Shown one piece after another: positions 20,249 to 31,290 of a DNA stretch of 64,000 bases. The notes under the pieces were generated by a model. The model saw nothing but the letters and a program-made list of their open reading frames with translations, was not told where the DNA came from and did no database searches. This DNA comes from Cladocopium goreaui (Eukaryota; Sar; Dinophyceae; Suessiales; Symbiodiniaceae). The stretch lies in NCBI GenBank assembly GCA_947184155.2, contig CAMXCT020002002.1, forward strand, positions 486,941 through 550,940, given 5' to 3'. Both the position numbers and the translations under genes were made by a program. How positions within the stretch are numbered: the first letter of the stretch is position 1; the number at the start of each line of letters is the position of its first letter.

Positions 20249-22258
20249 ATGGATCTGCCAGATCGCCTAGACCTTGGAGAAGAAACCTGGATTCATGTTG
20301 GTGAGACTGGTTTTTCTGCAGCAAATACTGAATACGAACCTTCAATCAGAGATGATATTTCAGAGATGTTGCCGTTTGCGACTGATCAGACTGAAGTTTC
20401 ACTTTCTGAGAATTACAACGCAGATTTCATCGTGCAATCAGCTTGGAAATCGCTTCCAAACAGGGAGATTGAGATGCCATGGGAATCTGGATTTTGGGAC
20501 AAGTTTTTGGATCCTTCAATTTCTGCGTTTGACATGCTTTCAAGAGGAGTGAAAAGACCAATGCCTTTTCATGCTGAAGCCTTGCAACCAGAGAACAAGG
20601 AAGACCAAGTAGACAAACGTGTGTTGGCTCGACAGACTTTGGAAGTTGGTGGTTTCTTGCAGTACATCAAAGATGTGCCTGAGAGAACCTGGCGTGAAGA
20701 AAGAGAAGCAACCTGGGAAACGGCAATCCGCAGGTGGATTCTTTTGATCGAGCAATGGGAGGCAAAAGATGTGCCGTTGCTGGAGGCTTTGCACAGCAAA
20801 ACTTCGTTTGTGGAAAGAGCTCAGATTTTAGTAGATGTTTTCTACAACAAGGCACCTCAGACGTTATTGAAGAGGGTCAACAGTTTGGCAAGATTGTGCA
20901 GCACTTTGCAAGCACAGGGAATTGGTTTTCCATGTACCGAAGAGCAGTTTTATTTTTTTCTGAAACATGAGACTGCTTTGAAGGTCCCAGCCTCAAGACT
21001 GAAAGCGTACTTTGAGAGTAGGCATGTGCTTGGCATAGAACAGCTTCAGCAGGTGATAGATAGCAGAAGGTGTCTGGGAGCCTCATCGAGTTTTGCACTG
21101 ACATGTCCCCGACAGGCTGAACCTTTCAGTGTACCTCAGTTGAGAAAGCTGCATGAGGTGTTGCGTAATGGACCTGAGCTTTGGGACCAGGTGATGAGTG
21201 GGATGATCCTTTTTTGTGTGTATGGTAGGTCGCGTTGGTCGGACTCCCAACATGCAGAGAACTTGTTCCCTGACTTTGACAGTGACGGGAAATTGCAATT
21301 CCTTGAGATGAAGGCTTCAGTGCATAAAACGGCCAGGGCCTTTCACCTCAGACACATGTTCTTGCCGGTAGCTGCTCCAGCTTTTGGTGTTACACAGGAC
21401 TGTTGGGGAGAGCAATGGATGAAAGCCAGAACTCTTTTAGGCATAGGTGACCTCTCCGTTTTTCCGTTGATGCCTGCACCTGACAGTTCATTGGAGCCTA
21501 CAAAGCGACCGATATCAACAATGGAGGCAAAGAAATGGATCCACCATTTGCTGGGACCCGAGATGTTGAAGCCAGGTGCAAAACTCACCAGCCATTCTTG
21601 CAAGTGCACATGTCTAAGCTTTTTGGCTAAACGAGGAGTGAACTTCGAAGACAGACTGGTTTTGGGTTACCACACTAAAAAGTTTCGTATGGCAATGACC
21701 TACAGCAGGGACAGTGCAGCCAGGCCACTGGCAATCTTGGCACAGGTGCTTCAGGAAATAAGGGATGGGGTATTTGACCCCGACAGTACTCGCAGTGGAC
21801 GCTTGAAGCCGGGAGCCAAACCATTGGACAGCAATTGGACAGCTGCAGCTTCGGGTAGTGGTAGCGCACTGGAAAGTCAGAATGCAGAGGTTATCACAAT
21901 TGATGAATCAAGTTTCGTAGACCTGACACAGCCAAAACGTGAAACGCAGGAAGTTGAGCACGAGCCTGCGTGCGTTGAGCTGGACGGGCATGTCACTACA
22001 GACTCAAGCTGCTCATCGGGCGAAGAGTTTGGAACTTGGGCACCGGTCGTAGGGCACTACAAGGTGGACATACCTGTGGACAAAAGTTTGTGGTTGAACA
22101 CCAACACAAAAATGTTTCACTTATCACATGCCGAACATGTCAAGATACTTCTTTGTGGAAGGCGCATCACGAGTAGCTTCAAGAGCCACTCAGCTCCTAT
22201 CAGGTTTGACGCCGCAAAATGCAGGCAGTGTTTCAGGTTGAAAGACTCGTCGCTTTGA
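20249..22258 (+). CDS. Tyrosine recombinase of YR element 1
   Basis: Integrates the circular cDNA of the element by site-specific recombination. 669 aa from ATG 20249, the first Met after A1. The catalytic domain shows YGRSRWSD (residues 325-332, Arg of box I), MKASVHK (354, the beta-hairpin Lys region), SHSCK with His 449 and Lys 452 where the canonical motif is HxxR, LGYH at 472-475, and MTYSRDSA with Tyr 485 as the nucleophile. The HxxK replacement is conservative. An N-terminal helical part of about 250 residues probably binds DNA. The C-terminal 150 residues are acidic and end in a C..C region. The ORF is intact although the element's RT is not. It is placed upstream of gag, whereas DIRS and Ngaro elements usually have it last. 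Confidence 0.85.
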   Translation: MDLPDRLDLGEETWIHVGETGFSAANTEYEPSIRDDISEMLPFATDQTEVSLSENYNADFIVQSAWKSLPNREIEMPWESGFWDKFLDPSISAFDMLSRGVKRPMPFHAEALQPENKEDQVDKRVLARQTLEVGGFLQYIKDVPERTWREEREATWETAIRRWILLIEQWEAKDVPLLEALHSKTSFVERAQILVDVFYNKAPQTLLKRVNSLARLCSTLQAQGIGFPCTEEQFYFFLKHETALKVPASRLKAYFESRHVLGIEQLQQVIDSRRCLGASSSFALTCPRQAEPFSVPQLRKLHEVLRNGPELWDQVMSGMILFCVYGRSRWSDSQHAENLFPDFDSDGKLQFLEMKASVHKTARAFHLRHMFLPVAAPAFGVTQDCWGEQWMKARTLLGIGDLSVFPLMPAPDSSLEPTKRPISTMEAKKWIHHLLGPEMLKPGAKLTSHSCKCTCLSFLAKRGVNFEDRLVLGYHTKKFRMAMTYSRDSAARPLAILAQVLQEIRDGVFDPDSTRSGRLKPGAKPLDSNWTAAASGSGSALESQNAEVITIDESSFVDLTQPKRETQEVEHEPACVELDGHVTTDSSCSSGEEFGTWAPVVGHYKVDIPVDKSLWLNTNTKMFHLSHAEHVKILLCGRRITSSFKSHSAPIRFDAAKCRQCFRLKDSSL

Positions 22259-22731
22259 ACCATTGCGTGAGGTAAGAAAACCCCATACTGCATTGTCAAA
22301 CGTTGTCAGGTAGGGAGCTTGCAGACATGTCCAAACGATTCGATGCACTTGAAAGAATGGTTTCAACTGTTTCAGGGTTTGTCATGCGTGGTGCAAAAGG
22401 GTTGACATTGGTCACCTTGGGCTGGAGAAGATGATCAAGGAATTGTCGCAGTCTGGCTTTAGACAGACGCGGCAATAGGTTGGTCAGAGCATGTTTCAGT
22501 TCCATGTGTTTGCACTACAGTTTCACTATGAAAACTTGTTCCAGTGAGCTGCATGAACACTCTGTCAAATTTTTTCAAACTGTTTAAATTTTCAAACAAC
22601 GAGTGAAGGGGGGTCCATTTTCATTTGAAGGAAAGAAACTGGAGCTTATGGTTGCCATAAGCTGATTTCTTTAGGACACGTTAACCACTTGAGATAGGTT
22701 GCCATAGAAGCCATCGGAAAGAACCGACGCG
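22259..22731. other. Spacer between recombinase and Gag-like gene of YR element 1
   Basis: 473 bases with no recognisable ORF. Confidence 0.5.
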
Positions 22732-23934
22732 ATGTCGTTGGCAGATTCTGGTGCGGCTTTCGAGCAACACTGCAAGAGGTTGAGTCCTGATGGACGCCTG
22801 CACACTCAACTGACAGTGCAGAACATAGCAAATCCCAGTTCGTTAGCTTTCGCAGTGGGCACCCCTCAAAGCCCGCCATCGGAGGAACAGTTCAAGGAAT
22901 TTGCAACAGGTATCAACAATGGTACTGAGATGACTTTTGGTGAGCTGGCTTTGCTTAGACGGCTACATTTCGAAGCTTCTGCGATAGTGATGGCTGAGTT
23001 GAAGTCGAAGGCAACAGATACCACAGGAGACGGAAGCAGAAAACTGCCAATTGCGGAGAAAACCGCAAGGCTAGTGGAACAGGAGGGCCGTTTGCCCGGA
23101 CTACGTATTAGAGGTGAACTTCAGCCATCGTTTAGCCTTGTCGACATGGTAGCCCAGATGAAAGAAACGAACTGCGTGACATGGATACCGCCTAGCAAAT
23201 GCAGCAAGCGAGACTCAGAGATCCAGAGTAGCATGAAAGAGAAGCCGGCAGTGCTTTCTTTAGAGCAACAGATGGTGAAGCTGGCCAGCTCGGAAGAGCA
23301 TATAGTTGTGGACACCTCCACTGATCTTCAACTACAATGGGCCCTACAGAGAAGGGGATTGGCATTTGACCAGTGCAGTTTGATGAGCCATAGTGTCCAT
23401 GAAGTTTGGATTCAGCAGCTGATGGGCCAGTTGACCCGGGAGGCCCCAACAGGCTTCGCAAGGGTGACGGCCAGTCAGGTTGTGCGAGCAGACAGAGAAT
23501 TATTTACATTGATGGCTCAGGAGATTCAAGGACCTCTACAACCAGACGCCAGAGGTGAGATGCCAATGGATAAGAAAATGACCGAACTGAGAACGGACCC
23601 ACGAGTGACGATGTTTTTGTTGCCACTTCCGAGATCGGCAGCAAAGGACAGTGACAAGCCGGCCGCCTCAGCGAGTACCCCAAAGGCAGGTGCACCACAG
23701 CCGCTGAGGCCTTCAAAGAAGGCCCGACCGTCAGCGAAAGCAAAATCAATGTGCCCGCAAGAGCTTCGAGGTTTCCAACAACGGGATCCTTCAGGTAATG
23801 CTATATGTTGGGCTTTCAATCTGAAGACAGGTTGCAAAAACGAAGTGACCAATGGACGCTGCAAGAAAGGAGTTCATTGTTGCATGAAGTGCTACAAGGC
23901 AAACCACAGTTTGGTGACATGCAGATCCAACTGA
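22732..23934 (+). CDS. Gag-like protein of YR element 1
   Basis: 400 aa from ATG 22732. Mostly helical by composition, with a Lys/Ala/Pro-rich basic stretch near residues 305-345. The C-terminus has a Cys/His array, CWAFN..TGC, C..GVHCCMKC and NHSLVTC, which parallels the CFAFNAQGC..C..VHAC..GC array at the end of the Gag-like protein of YR element 2 (53320-53420). The position between recombinase and RT and the nucleic-acid-binding look support a capsid/nucleocapsid role. That role is inferred; I do not recognise a named family. Confidence 0.6.
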   Translation: MSLADSGAAFEQHCKRLSPDGRLHTQLTVQNIANPSSLAFAVGTPQSPPSEEQFKEFATGINNGTEMTFGELALLRRLHFEASAIVMAELKSKATDTTGDGSRKLPIAEKTARLVEQEGRLPGLRIRGELQPSFSLVDMVAQMKETNCVTWIPPSKCSKRDSEIQSSMKEKPAVLSLEQQMVKLASSEEHIVVDTSTDLQLQWALQRRGLAFDQCSLMSHSVHEVWIQQLMGQLTREAPTGFARVTASQVVRADRELFTLMAQEIQGPLQPDARGEMPMDKKMTELRTDPRVTMFLLPLPRSAAKDSDKPAASASTPKAGAPQPLRPSKKARPSAKAKSMCPQELRGFQQRDPSGNAICWAFNLKTGCKNEVTNGRCKKGVHCCMKCYKANHSLVTCRSN

Positions 23935-26720
23935 CTAGCTCGTGATGAGCCAATGCAAACAGAAACAGTCTTCTTGAAAAGAAGGTTGCAAGAGTGAAAA
24001 AATCAACGAGCAAGAACAACTTGCTCAAAGGAGGACAACGAGTCTTCAGTGTCACAGTTGGGGTGATCTACAATAACCCCAGACGGAAGATCGCAGACGG
24101 ATCTGACCAAGGTCGCACCATGAAAGGGCCACCTCCTCTAAAGGAAAACAGGCCATGCAGTTTTCACAGATATGAACGTTTCAGACCTCCTTGTCATGGA
24201 AGTTTTTGCAGATATAGAGTTCTTGCCAGTGGACAAGACGTCTCAAGGCCGTCTCAAATTACATTGTCCAATATGATGAAACAATCCAGAGCAACGGGAG
24301 TGCGTCATGGAGGCATTAGACGTCGACAAGCACCGCAATGTTGCGTTGCACCTTGCTCCAGCCTATGGTACGGCGTTGAAGCGAGAGAGAAAAAATTGGT
24401 TAGCTGGGGAGATGGAATGTGTAAAGTTTCCAAGCCTTCGAGGTCAGAGCAGAAACCAATGAGTGTTGATGGTTTGGAAGGTTTTGGAAAAAGTTAAAAC
24501 TGAATCTGCCAACCAGGTTTACTCAGCCGCAGCAAAAATCATGCGTGCTTGTGCGCAAAATGGGATTTTTGGTTCAGTGGGAAAACCTTGAAACCTCACT
24601 CTTTTGGCTTGTCCAGAGGTACAGGAGGTCATGCTGGTAGATGGTGGTTGGAAAAATTTTTCAATAACTGCATACACGGCGGAAGCCACAGAAAAACTCA
24701 CAAAACGGGGGCCTAATCATGATGTTTTTCCTGAATTGCAGAGTCTGTGGGATGCAAACCATCAATATGCACAATGGAACCCAATAAACATGGGTCAGCA
24801 TTGCAGTTCTTTACAGCAGAAGAAGCAGCATATCCGTATCTTTATGTAAAAGAGTTGCAGCCATCGTGCACCAGTATGCAATATCAAATAGCGCACGGCA
24901 GGTTGAAACACTGGGAAATCAGTTGGCTACAACAGCGGCAACTTCACATCGCTGGATCGTGGATATGCTACAGAATCTTAGGTCAGCAAACTTCAAGGCT
25001 ACTGTTTTTTCCCTCTTAATCCTTCACAGGAACCTGAGGACTCCACCTCTTCAAGCAGCAGTTGGAAGAGTATAGGTTGCTACAACGACAAATGCAGTGG
25101 GGTAGGGTTCGGGTCGTTGAAAAGGAGGGCACAACAACCTTGTTGTGGGTGAATAGCAAGGACGGGAAAGCTTTTGAGGATGGGAAAACTTTCGAATTGC
25201 AAGGTGAACCAGCCATCTTACGCTGTGATCGGGGTGTGGCCATTCGGAACTGGTATACTGGGTGTACCAGGTTCGAGTGGCCACACCTTGGCCTGGTTTC
25301 TGCTACATCAGACTTTACTGGTGCAAGCTGAACTATGCAAGTTGGGTTTTCCTCGAGAGCGTGGGACTTCGTGGACAAAGCCGTGAAAGCAAGGCACACT
25401 AGATCGCTGGCCATCCAATTAAATGGAGATGTGATGGAGATGCTAAAACGGGACTTGGCAGAGGAACCCTATAAAGTGATAAAGGAGCGTGCAACTTTTC
25501 TCAAGCGATGGACAAGTAGGTGCAAGGAGCTGGAGGCACATGAATCAGTCGTGCATAGCAGGTTGGATCTGCACCTACAAAGTGTTTTTCTGGGAAACGC
25601 TTAATGCTTTTGAAGGAGATGTTGCAGAAACCTGAGTACCCTGACTCAAATTTGGGTTGACGAGATTGGTCGAGGTTTCAAACTGTCGGGTTGGTTGCCA
25701 ATTGGGGGCCGATTGAAAGTTGAAGATCCATGACATTGACGAGATGGCAGCCTACACAACCTGGTGTCTTACGACAACGGGGGATTCTGCAATGGAAGGG
25801 ATTGTGGTGAGACATATGACTTGGAGAATGCGTACAAGCAATATGGAGTGTGGAAGCAGACCGTTCTGTCCTTAGGGTTGCAGTTTGGGACCCCGATCTC
25901 AAAAAGGTGCAGTACCTGAGTAACCGCTCTCCCGTTTAGGCCGGTGGGCTCAGTGAGGTCTTTCTGGTGGGTCTTGCTAGCTATTTGGTATGTAGGTGTC
26001 AGAGGATTGAGACTATGTCGGCCAGACCCTTTTTTGACGATTACACCTTGAGCTTGCTTGCTCCTCCGGTGCGGCAGTGGCATCTGAAAGTCTTTACAAC
26101 TGTTGTGCGTTGATTTAGCAAGAAAAGGTAGACTCGTTGCCCAGCAAGCTCCCAGGAGTTTGAGTAGGATGGCTTCGACAGGTAGGAAAGACGAAACCTC
26201 GACAGCTTCCGAACTTGGCACTATTCGAATCTTGAGGGAAAGGGTGATTTGCGCACCTTTTACTAGGACTATTGCAACAAGCCTTCAAACCTGGTTGGTC
26301 TTCACCGACAGAGCCTGCGAAGGCGAGGACGTGAAAAACAGGTTCTTTGAGAGAAATTCTGATTAGCCCTTGTGGAGTGGTTCTTGAGTTTATCTCAGAA
26401 CGTGTTCCAGATCAGTGGATGCAAGGGTTTCTTTCTCTTTCTAAACATCCCATCTTTGCGCTTGAGCTACCAACGGTGTGGATCGCACTCAACGAGTGGG
26501 AAGGACACCTGAATGGAGCTCAATGCGTTTTTCATTTAAACAACGAAGCGGCAAAGGCTTCGCTGGTGAATGGTGCCTCCATGCAATCTAGTGGAGATGA
26601 GATCATTCAGGCCTTTGGTTACCCAGAGATGCGAAGGCCAGTCAAAGTTGATTTGCAAGGGCCCCAAATTCTAGCAACATCTCGGATGGTCAAAATCGTT
26701 TTGACTTGAAGGCAATAGAG
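23935..26720 (+). pseudogene. Decayed RT-RNase H region of YR element 1
   Basis: No long frame, but recognisable pieces remain. YDLENAYKQYGV at about 25815-25850 looks like RT palm motif A. At about 26455-26590, FALELPTVWIAL followed by LNNEAAKASLV looks like the RNase H E and D/N motifs of the same family as YR element 2 (SAPAELLAVLVAL..TDNRS). Many stops and frame changes separate them. The copy cannot make RT, yet its repeats are almost perfect. Confidence 0.7.
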
Positions 26721-26799
26721 AAGTTTGGAATTGGTCAAAAGAAAGTTCATTGGCAAAGCTTGTTGAAAGGATGGGAAATGAAGGATCGAACTCATGGGG

Positions 26800-27108
26800 T
26801 TTCAAAAACGGGATCCTGAGAGTTTTCCCATCGTGCGTTTCAAAAAGAACGCCAGCTTGATGTGCAGTGAACTTTTCGGAAATGCAAATTTTTGTTTTTG
26901 TTCAGAGTTTGAAATTTTAACTTGTCAGTGATGTCAATTCAGTGATGCAATCTCACAGCGACGGCGTTTACGTTTTCGATGTGCATCCTATCACGCGCGG
27001 GGTTTTTATATATAACACTGTTTCTATATTTTGATATAGAACTGAGGTGGATGTTTCTTCCTTGAGGGGTTACTGGATCAAACTGTTGGTTTCCTAAGGA
27101 GTAAATAA
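26800..27108 (+). repeat. YR element 1 repeat B1
   Basis: 309 bp ending GGAGTAAATAA, abutting A2. Differs from B2 at one position seen by eye. Confidence 0.92.
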
Positions 27109-27454
27109 GGGCACACTCATTGCGAAGCGATGATGATCCCTTTATATACTCAAAAAGGAAAAATTTTGTCTTGGACAAAATTAAACAGTTTCCTCTGAGT
27201 AACTTGGAAGTTTAAACAAACCTAAATAAATTGTCAACACAAACTTCGGCGAACAAACTTGGTTTTGTTTTGAAAAGTTTGTCCTGAATTTTTAAGGTAC
27301 CAGGTTAAAGGTTGTTTGTCAAACAAACGGAACCTGAAACCTGTCATGTTCACACATGGAACATGTTTTACAATTTTGTATGCCGCGCTCGCCTCAAAAT
27401 AGGGTGGGAGGTGTGGGAACTGACTTGCACTTTTGAGTGTAAGGTCGAGATGTA
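27109..27454 (+). repeat. YR element 1 repeat A2
   Basis: 346 bp, second copy of A, followed by about 100 bases of unique spacer. Confidence 0.92.
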
Positions 27455-27555
27455 CCCGCCCAAACTGCGTTTTTCCCCCCCTTAAACCTTTTAATTGCCA
27501 GAGCAGACGTTCTACGAGAGCTCTGTGCATCCACAGGGGCCTACCCCTAGCCGTT

Positions 27556-27864
27556 TTTCAAAAACGGGATCCTGAGAGTTTTCCCATCGTGCGTTTCAAA
27601 AAGAATGCCAGCTTGATGTGCAGTGAACTTTTCGGAAATGCAAATTTTTGTTTTTGTTCAGAGTTTGAAATTTTAACTTGTCAGTGATGTCAATTCAGTG
27701 ATGCAATCTCACAGCGACGGCGTTTACGTTTTCGATGTGCATCCTATCACGCGCGGGGTTTTTATATATAACACTGTTTCTATATTTTGATATAGAACTG
27801 AGGTGGATGTTTCTTCCTTGAGGGGTTACTGGATCAAACTGTTGGTTTCCTAAGGAGTAAATAA
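27556..27864 (+). repeat. YR element 1 repeat B2 and right end
   Basis: 309 bp ending AAATAA. The host ORF1 frame of element 1 resumes at 27865. Confidence 0.92.
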
Positions 27865-27967
27865 ACGTGCCAACTCGGACGATGAGTTAACGAGTGTGAG
27901 TGACGTCCCGGAGAGGACAGCTGAGGAAGACCTGCTCAGAGAGGTTGGGCTGAATGATCCTAGTTAG
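27865..27967 (+). pseudogene. Element 1 ORF1, 3' part after YR element 1
   Basis: Encodes RANSDDELTSVSDV..LREVGLNDPS and stops at TAG, matching 40706-40808 of element 2 almost exactly. It is separated from its 5' part by the insertion. Confidence 0.85.
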
Positions 27968-28319
27968 GCCATAGTTTGCTGGTTTAGGAGGAGACGTCAG
28001 TAAAAATAGCTTTTGTGCTCTGCGGTTGGCTGCCTGGAAAGAAATGACCCGTTTAGCTCTGTTTTTGATGCCGGAGCTTGAAACGTTGAACTGTTTGTGA
28101 CCTAGAGGTGTATAAGGTCGTTGGCTGAGAGAGGTAAAGCTGGAAGCGACAGAGAAAGCCGTTGGGTCAGTCTTGTGATGTTTGCACATGAGAAGTGTGG
28201 GAGTTTTGGTTTCCAAGAGTATGAGCTTTGGATGAACCTCTACTCATGTTTCCGCAGCTGTTTGTGACTGTTTTGTGTCAAGAGTTCTGAGACCGTGGCT
28301 GTGTGTGTGCGTTTCAAAC

Positions 28320-28694
28320 ATGGAGTCGCTCAAGCTCTGGATTGCTTTGACGCCTAAGCAGTTGGAAGAGTTGAACAAGGGCAATGAAGTGTTTCCAGAT
28401 GAATACTCCGGCCGTTTTGGTCTACGTTTGGGACCTAAGGAGGCTGTGGATCGTGCCCAGTACTTTATGGATTGGACGCCTGAAGGTTTGAAGGGTGAAC
28501 ACCATCAGAAAGACTATGCGGTGATGGAAATGGAAGTCTTTGCGCTCGGGTACCTTCAAAAGGTTGAGAGTGGAATCTTGGAGAAGACCAAACCCACCGA
28601 GTATCGCTGGCATGGACCTGTGAAATGTGAAGAGTGGGACAGCAAAGGGCGCTTGTTGTACCGCATTAGTGAGATGGCTGTTAAGTTCATTTAA
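28320..28694 (+). CDS. Element 1 ORF2, 124-aa conserved protein
   Basis: ATG 28320 opens MESLKLWIALTPKQLEE; 124 aa. Its twin is at 41162-41536. In a 36-base stretch coding DEYSGRFGLRLG the two copies differ at seven third or silent positions without an amino-acid change, and the TKPTEYRWHGP stretch behaves the same way, which is a sign of selection on the protein. The order LT.KQLEEL.KG, then FGLRLG.KEAVDRAQ, then YAVMEMEVFALGYL recalls small ADP-ribosyltransferase-like folds, but no catalytic residues can be assigned and I give it no function. It lies about 350 bases after ORF1, in the middle of an element lacking pol. Confidence 0.65.
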   Translation: MESLKLWIALTPKQLEELNKGNEVFPDEYSGRFGLRLGPKEAVDRAQYFMDWTPEGLKGEHHQKDYAVMEMEVFALGYLQKVESGILEKTKPTEYRWHGPVKCEEWDSKGRLLYRISEMAVKFI

Positions 28695-30090
28695 CCGGTC
28701 AGGGTCCAAGTATAGCAATCGGGCAGACCATGGAGTATTAGGAATAGTTTTTGAATCCCAGTTTGAAATGAGGAAGGGAAAGAAGAAAGAGTTCCTTCGG
28801 CAGCCTGGAGGGTCTGCGTTGCTCATGTGATGAATGGACAGTTTGCGTTGCTGTAGGGAAACTTTGAATTTGGACATGTGGAGTTGTCATGCGGAGTTGT
28901 AGCTTGACTGTAGGGTCATGGGTCGTTGGTTCAGAGGAACTGTATGCGGCAAGGATCACAGTCAAGAGATCAACCTGTACTGAGATTTGCAGTGAGTGTT
29001 TTGTTTGCCACATGAAGCATTAGTTGCATTGCATGTCTGCATCGATGCCGCGAAGCCATTTGTTTTGCTTTTGCCGAGTGAAGGGATCTAAGCCACTGCT
29101 TCGACATGCGAAATTGTGGCATCCTCCAGGTGTGGCACTCCTCTCAATGCTGTGGAGGCGCTTGGTAGCTTGGACTCTGCTGTAGGAACTGCCACGCTAC
29201 GGAAGCTATGTGACAAGCTCGCCTTGGAGGCAACTAGTGCGGTGCTCTACGGCAAGCATGCCTCGGTGCTCCTTGCGTTACAGACTCTACTGACCTCCAA
29301 GATGCTCTGTGTATAGCACTGCAGGCAAGAGTCCGCCTTCTGCTACCCTGACGGTAGCACACTCCGGTGAGTTGTAGATTAGTGTACTTTAGGTCTCTAG
29401 GCTCAGCTGTCTGAGTTGTTGCAAAAGGTGGAAAGTGCGGCTTGAGTGCGTGCAATCGGTGATTGGCACATTTCAGTATTTTGATGCGGTCATGTTGCAA
29501 GAGTGTGGAATGCAGTCATGTGGAATCTCAATTTTAGACGAAACGAAACAAACGAAACGAAACAAACGAAACGAAACAAACAAATGAAACACAAACAATT
29601 TTGAGTGTTTTGTGCAATGCTCCTTGTTTTGCAGTTAGGTTTTTATTTGTCAGTTGGTCAGTTGGCGAGTGCAGTTTTTGTGAAAATGACTTGTTGAAGG
29701 GTTCTTGCAAAACCACGGAGACAGGTTCATTTCCAGAACACTTGCATGTCTGTCAATCGATTTGATTCTGAGTTTGTGCTGCATACAACAGGGAGTACAC
29801 ATTGAACTCATGGGAACTCGTTTTTAGTTTTAGGGATGGTGACTGTTTTTGGTGTTTTGTAGAGAGGAATGGTCAGTTTTCCCTGTTTTGCTGCTTTGGA
29901 AACGAATCCAGACTTTGGTTGCATGTTGGGACATGTGCTACTGGTTCGCAAAATTCCGGTATGTTGGTAGCATCTGGAATTTTGGGAAACAGTCTTGTTA
30001 GTTATTTGTATTGTTGAGCATGCACCTCATGTTGGTTGGTTGCTTGATTGCTTTGATGGTTTTATGTTTGAGACCTGAAGAGTGCAGGGA
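28695..30090. other. Region between ORF2 and the Gag-like ORF of element 1
   Basis: Holds a 276-bp block (29092-29367) that is unrelated to the 151-bp block at the same site in element 2, and a GAAAC/AAACG simple repeat at about 29537-29590 that is shorter in element 2. Otherwise collinear with 41537-42783. No gene recognised. Confidence 0.6.
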
Positions 30091-31290
30091 ATGCGGCTCT
30101 ATCACCAGCCGGGCCTGTCGAACAGGGTAGTGTCAGCTCTGCGCAATCGTCTCGAGCGGGTACTGCTAGGAATGTCGGCCGATGGAGATGCCCGTGCCCA
30201 TGGCAATGGAGCTCATGGGGAAGAAGGTGATGAGCACCGTGGGCGGTCACGGTCGCGTGGCCGTACCGCGACCGAAGCCCATGGAAGACCAGGTTTGGAT
30301 GAGGATGTTCCTCCAGGAGCAGAGATACCACCATTGGAGGCATTGCCGGAAGAAGCTGAGAAGTCAGTCTTGATGGTAAGTAATGCTCTGGCAAAGAACA
30401 TCCGTGACTGCGCTTCCAAGATCGCCTCCTTGACAGAGGACTTGGGTCTGGCTGTGGAAAATGTTAGTGACGCCCGCAAAGATCTCTCGAAAGGATTCAG
30501 TGAGCTTCGAGAGCAGTTGAAGGCCCAGACATACGGTACTGCTGCCGTGACGGGAGCGGTGTCACACCAGAGTGCCGAGATTGTGAAATTGTTGAAAGCA
30601 TTCGACAAATTCTCCCATGCTGGGAAGTGGGCCCTGTCGGGGAATGAGACGATCGAGAACAATGTCAAAGCTGTTCGGGAAGAGATCAAGACTCAGGGTG
30701 AAAAGCTTGGACAGTGTCTTCAGGGCGGTTTTGAGGAAGTCAGCCGACACCTCAAGGAGCTTGTCCGTGTGATGGGGACACCGGAAGGGATCCATAGGGA
30801 CACACCTGAGACGCCGGATATGGGTGCATTCTTTCCACCGAACCCACCTGTCAATCCTCCTGGTATGGTTGGCCCGACAGAGACAGCTGCCGTGCCCGGA
30901 GCAGGGTTACCTGGAGGCACTCCACCATCTATGACATTGCCTGCGGCACCTGCCAGTGGATACCCAATGCCTGCAGCACCTGCCAGTGGACATCCATTGC
31001 CTGCGGGAGTAGGTGCGGGGCTGCCCCCGCCGCCAACGTTACCGGATTCTTTGTTCATGACTTATTGCCCAGAGCGTCCAGGTGAACAGCGTCCCTCTGT
31101 CCCGATGGGTATTTCAACTCCCAGTCAGAGAACTGGGATAGTCACGAGGGACCCAGGCAGTGGCGCTTTACGAACGCTTTCACCCACTCCTTATCGTGGC
31201 GACCAGGTTTCAGCCATTACGGCCCTGTGGGCCCCGAATGGACTCGGCATGCTGAGAGACGGCAAGCAGCAGTACCGCCGTATCTATTAG
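30091..31290 (+). CDS. Element 1 ORF3, Gag-like coiled-coil protein with Pro-rich repeats
   Basis: ATG 30091, 399 aa. Residues about 30-65 are Arg/Gly/His-rich (RGRSRSRGR) and could bind RNA. Residues about 95-230 are predicted helical with heptad-like spacing (coiled-coil candidate). Then comes a Pro/Gly-rich segment with MPAAPASGHPL-type units, followed by a conserved tail ending QQYRRIY. The twin at 42784-44022 has one more repeat unit and several substitutions. There is no zinc knuckle or protease. In a pol-less LTR element this is the best candidate for a structural protein. The role is inferred only. Confidence 0.6.
   Translation: MRLYHQPGLSNRVVSALRNRLERVLLGMSADGDARAHGNGAHGEEGDEHRGRSRSRGRTATEAHGRPGLDEDVPPGAEIPPLEALPEEAEKSVLMVSNALAKNIRDCASKIASLTEDLGLAVENVSDARKDLSKGFSELREQLKAQTYGTAAVTGAVSHQSAEIVKLLKAFDKFSHAGKWALSGNETIENNVKAVREEIKTQGEKLGQCLQGGFEEVSRHLKELVRVMGTPEGIHRDTPETPDMGAFFPPNPPVNPPGMVGPTETAAVPGAGLPGGTPPSMTLPAAPASGYPMPAAPASGHPLPAGVGAGLPPPPTLPDSLFMTYCPERPGEQRPSVPMGISTPSQRTGIVTRDPGSGALRTLSPTPYRGDQVSAITALWAPNGLGMLRDGKQQYRRIY

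Larger units (their letters stand above)
19879..27864 (+). mobile_element. YR element 1: split-direct-repeat tyrosine-recombinase retrotransposon
   Basis: Layout A1 (19879-20224), ORFs, B1 (26800-27108), A2 (27109-27454), about 100-bp spacer, B2 (27556-27864), the split direct repeat arrangement of Ngaro/PAT-type DIRS-order elements. Inserted exactly between GATAC and ACGTGCC; the empty site GATACACGTGCC exists in element 2 at about 40700-40711. There is no target duplication, as expected for recombinase-mediated insertion. Gene order is recombinase, Gag-like, RT-RNase H. The RT part is decayed. Confidence 0.93.
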
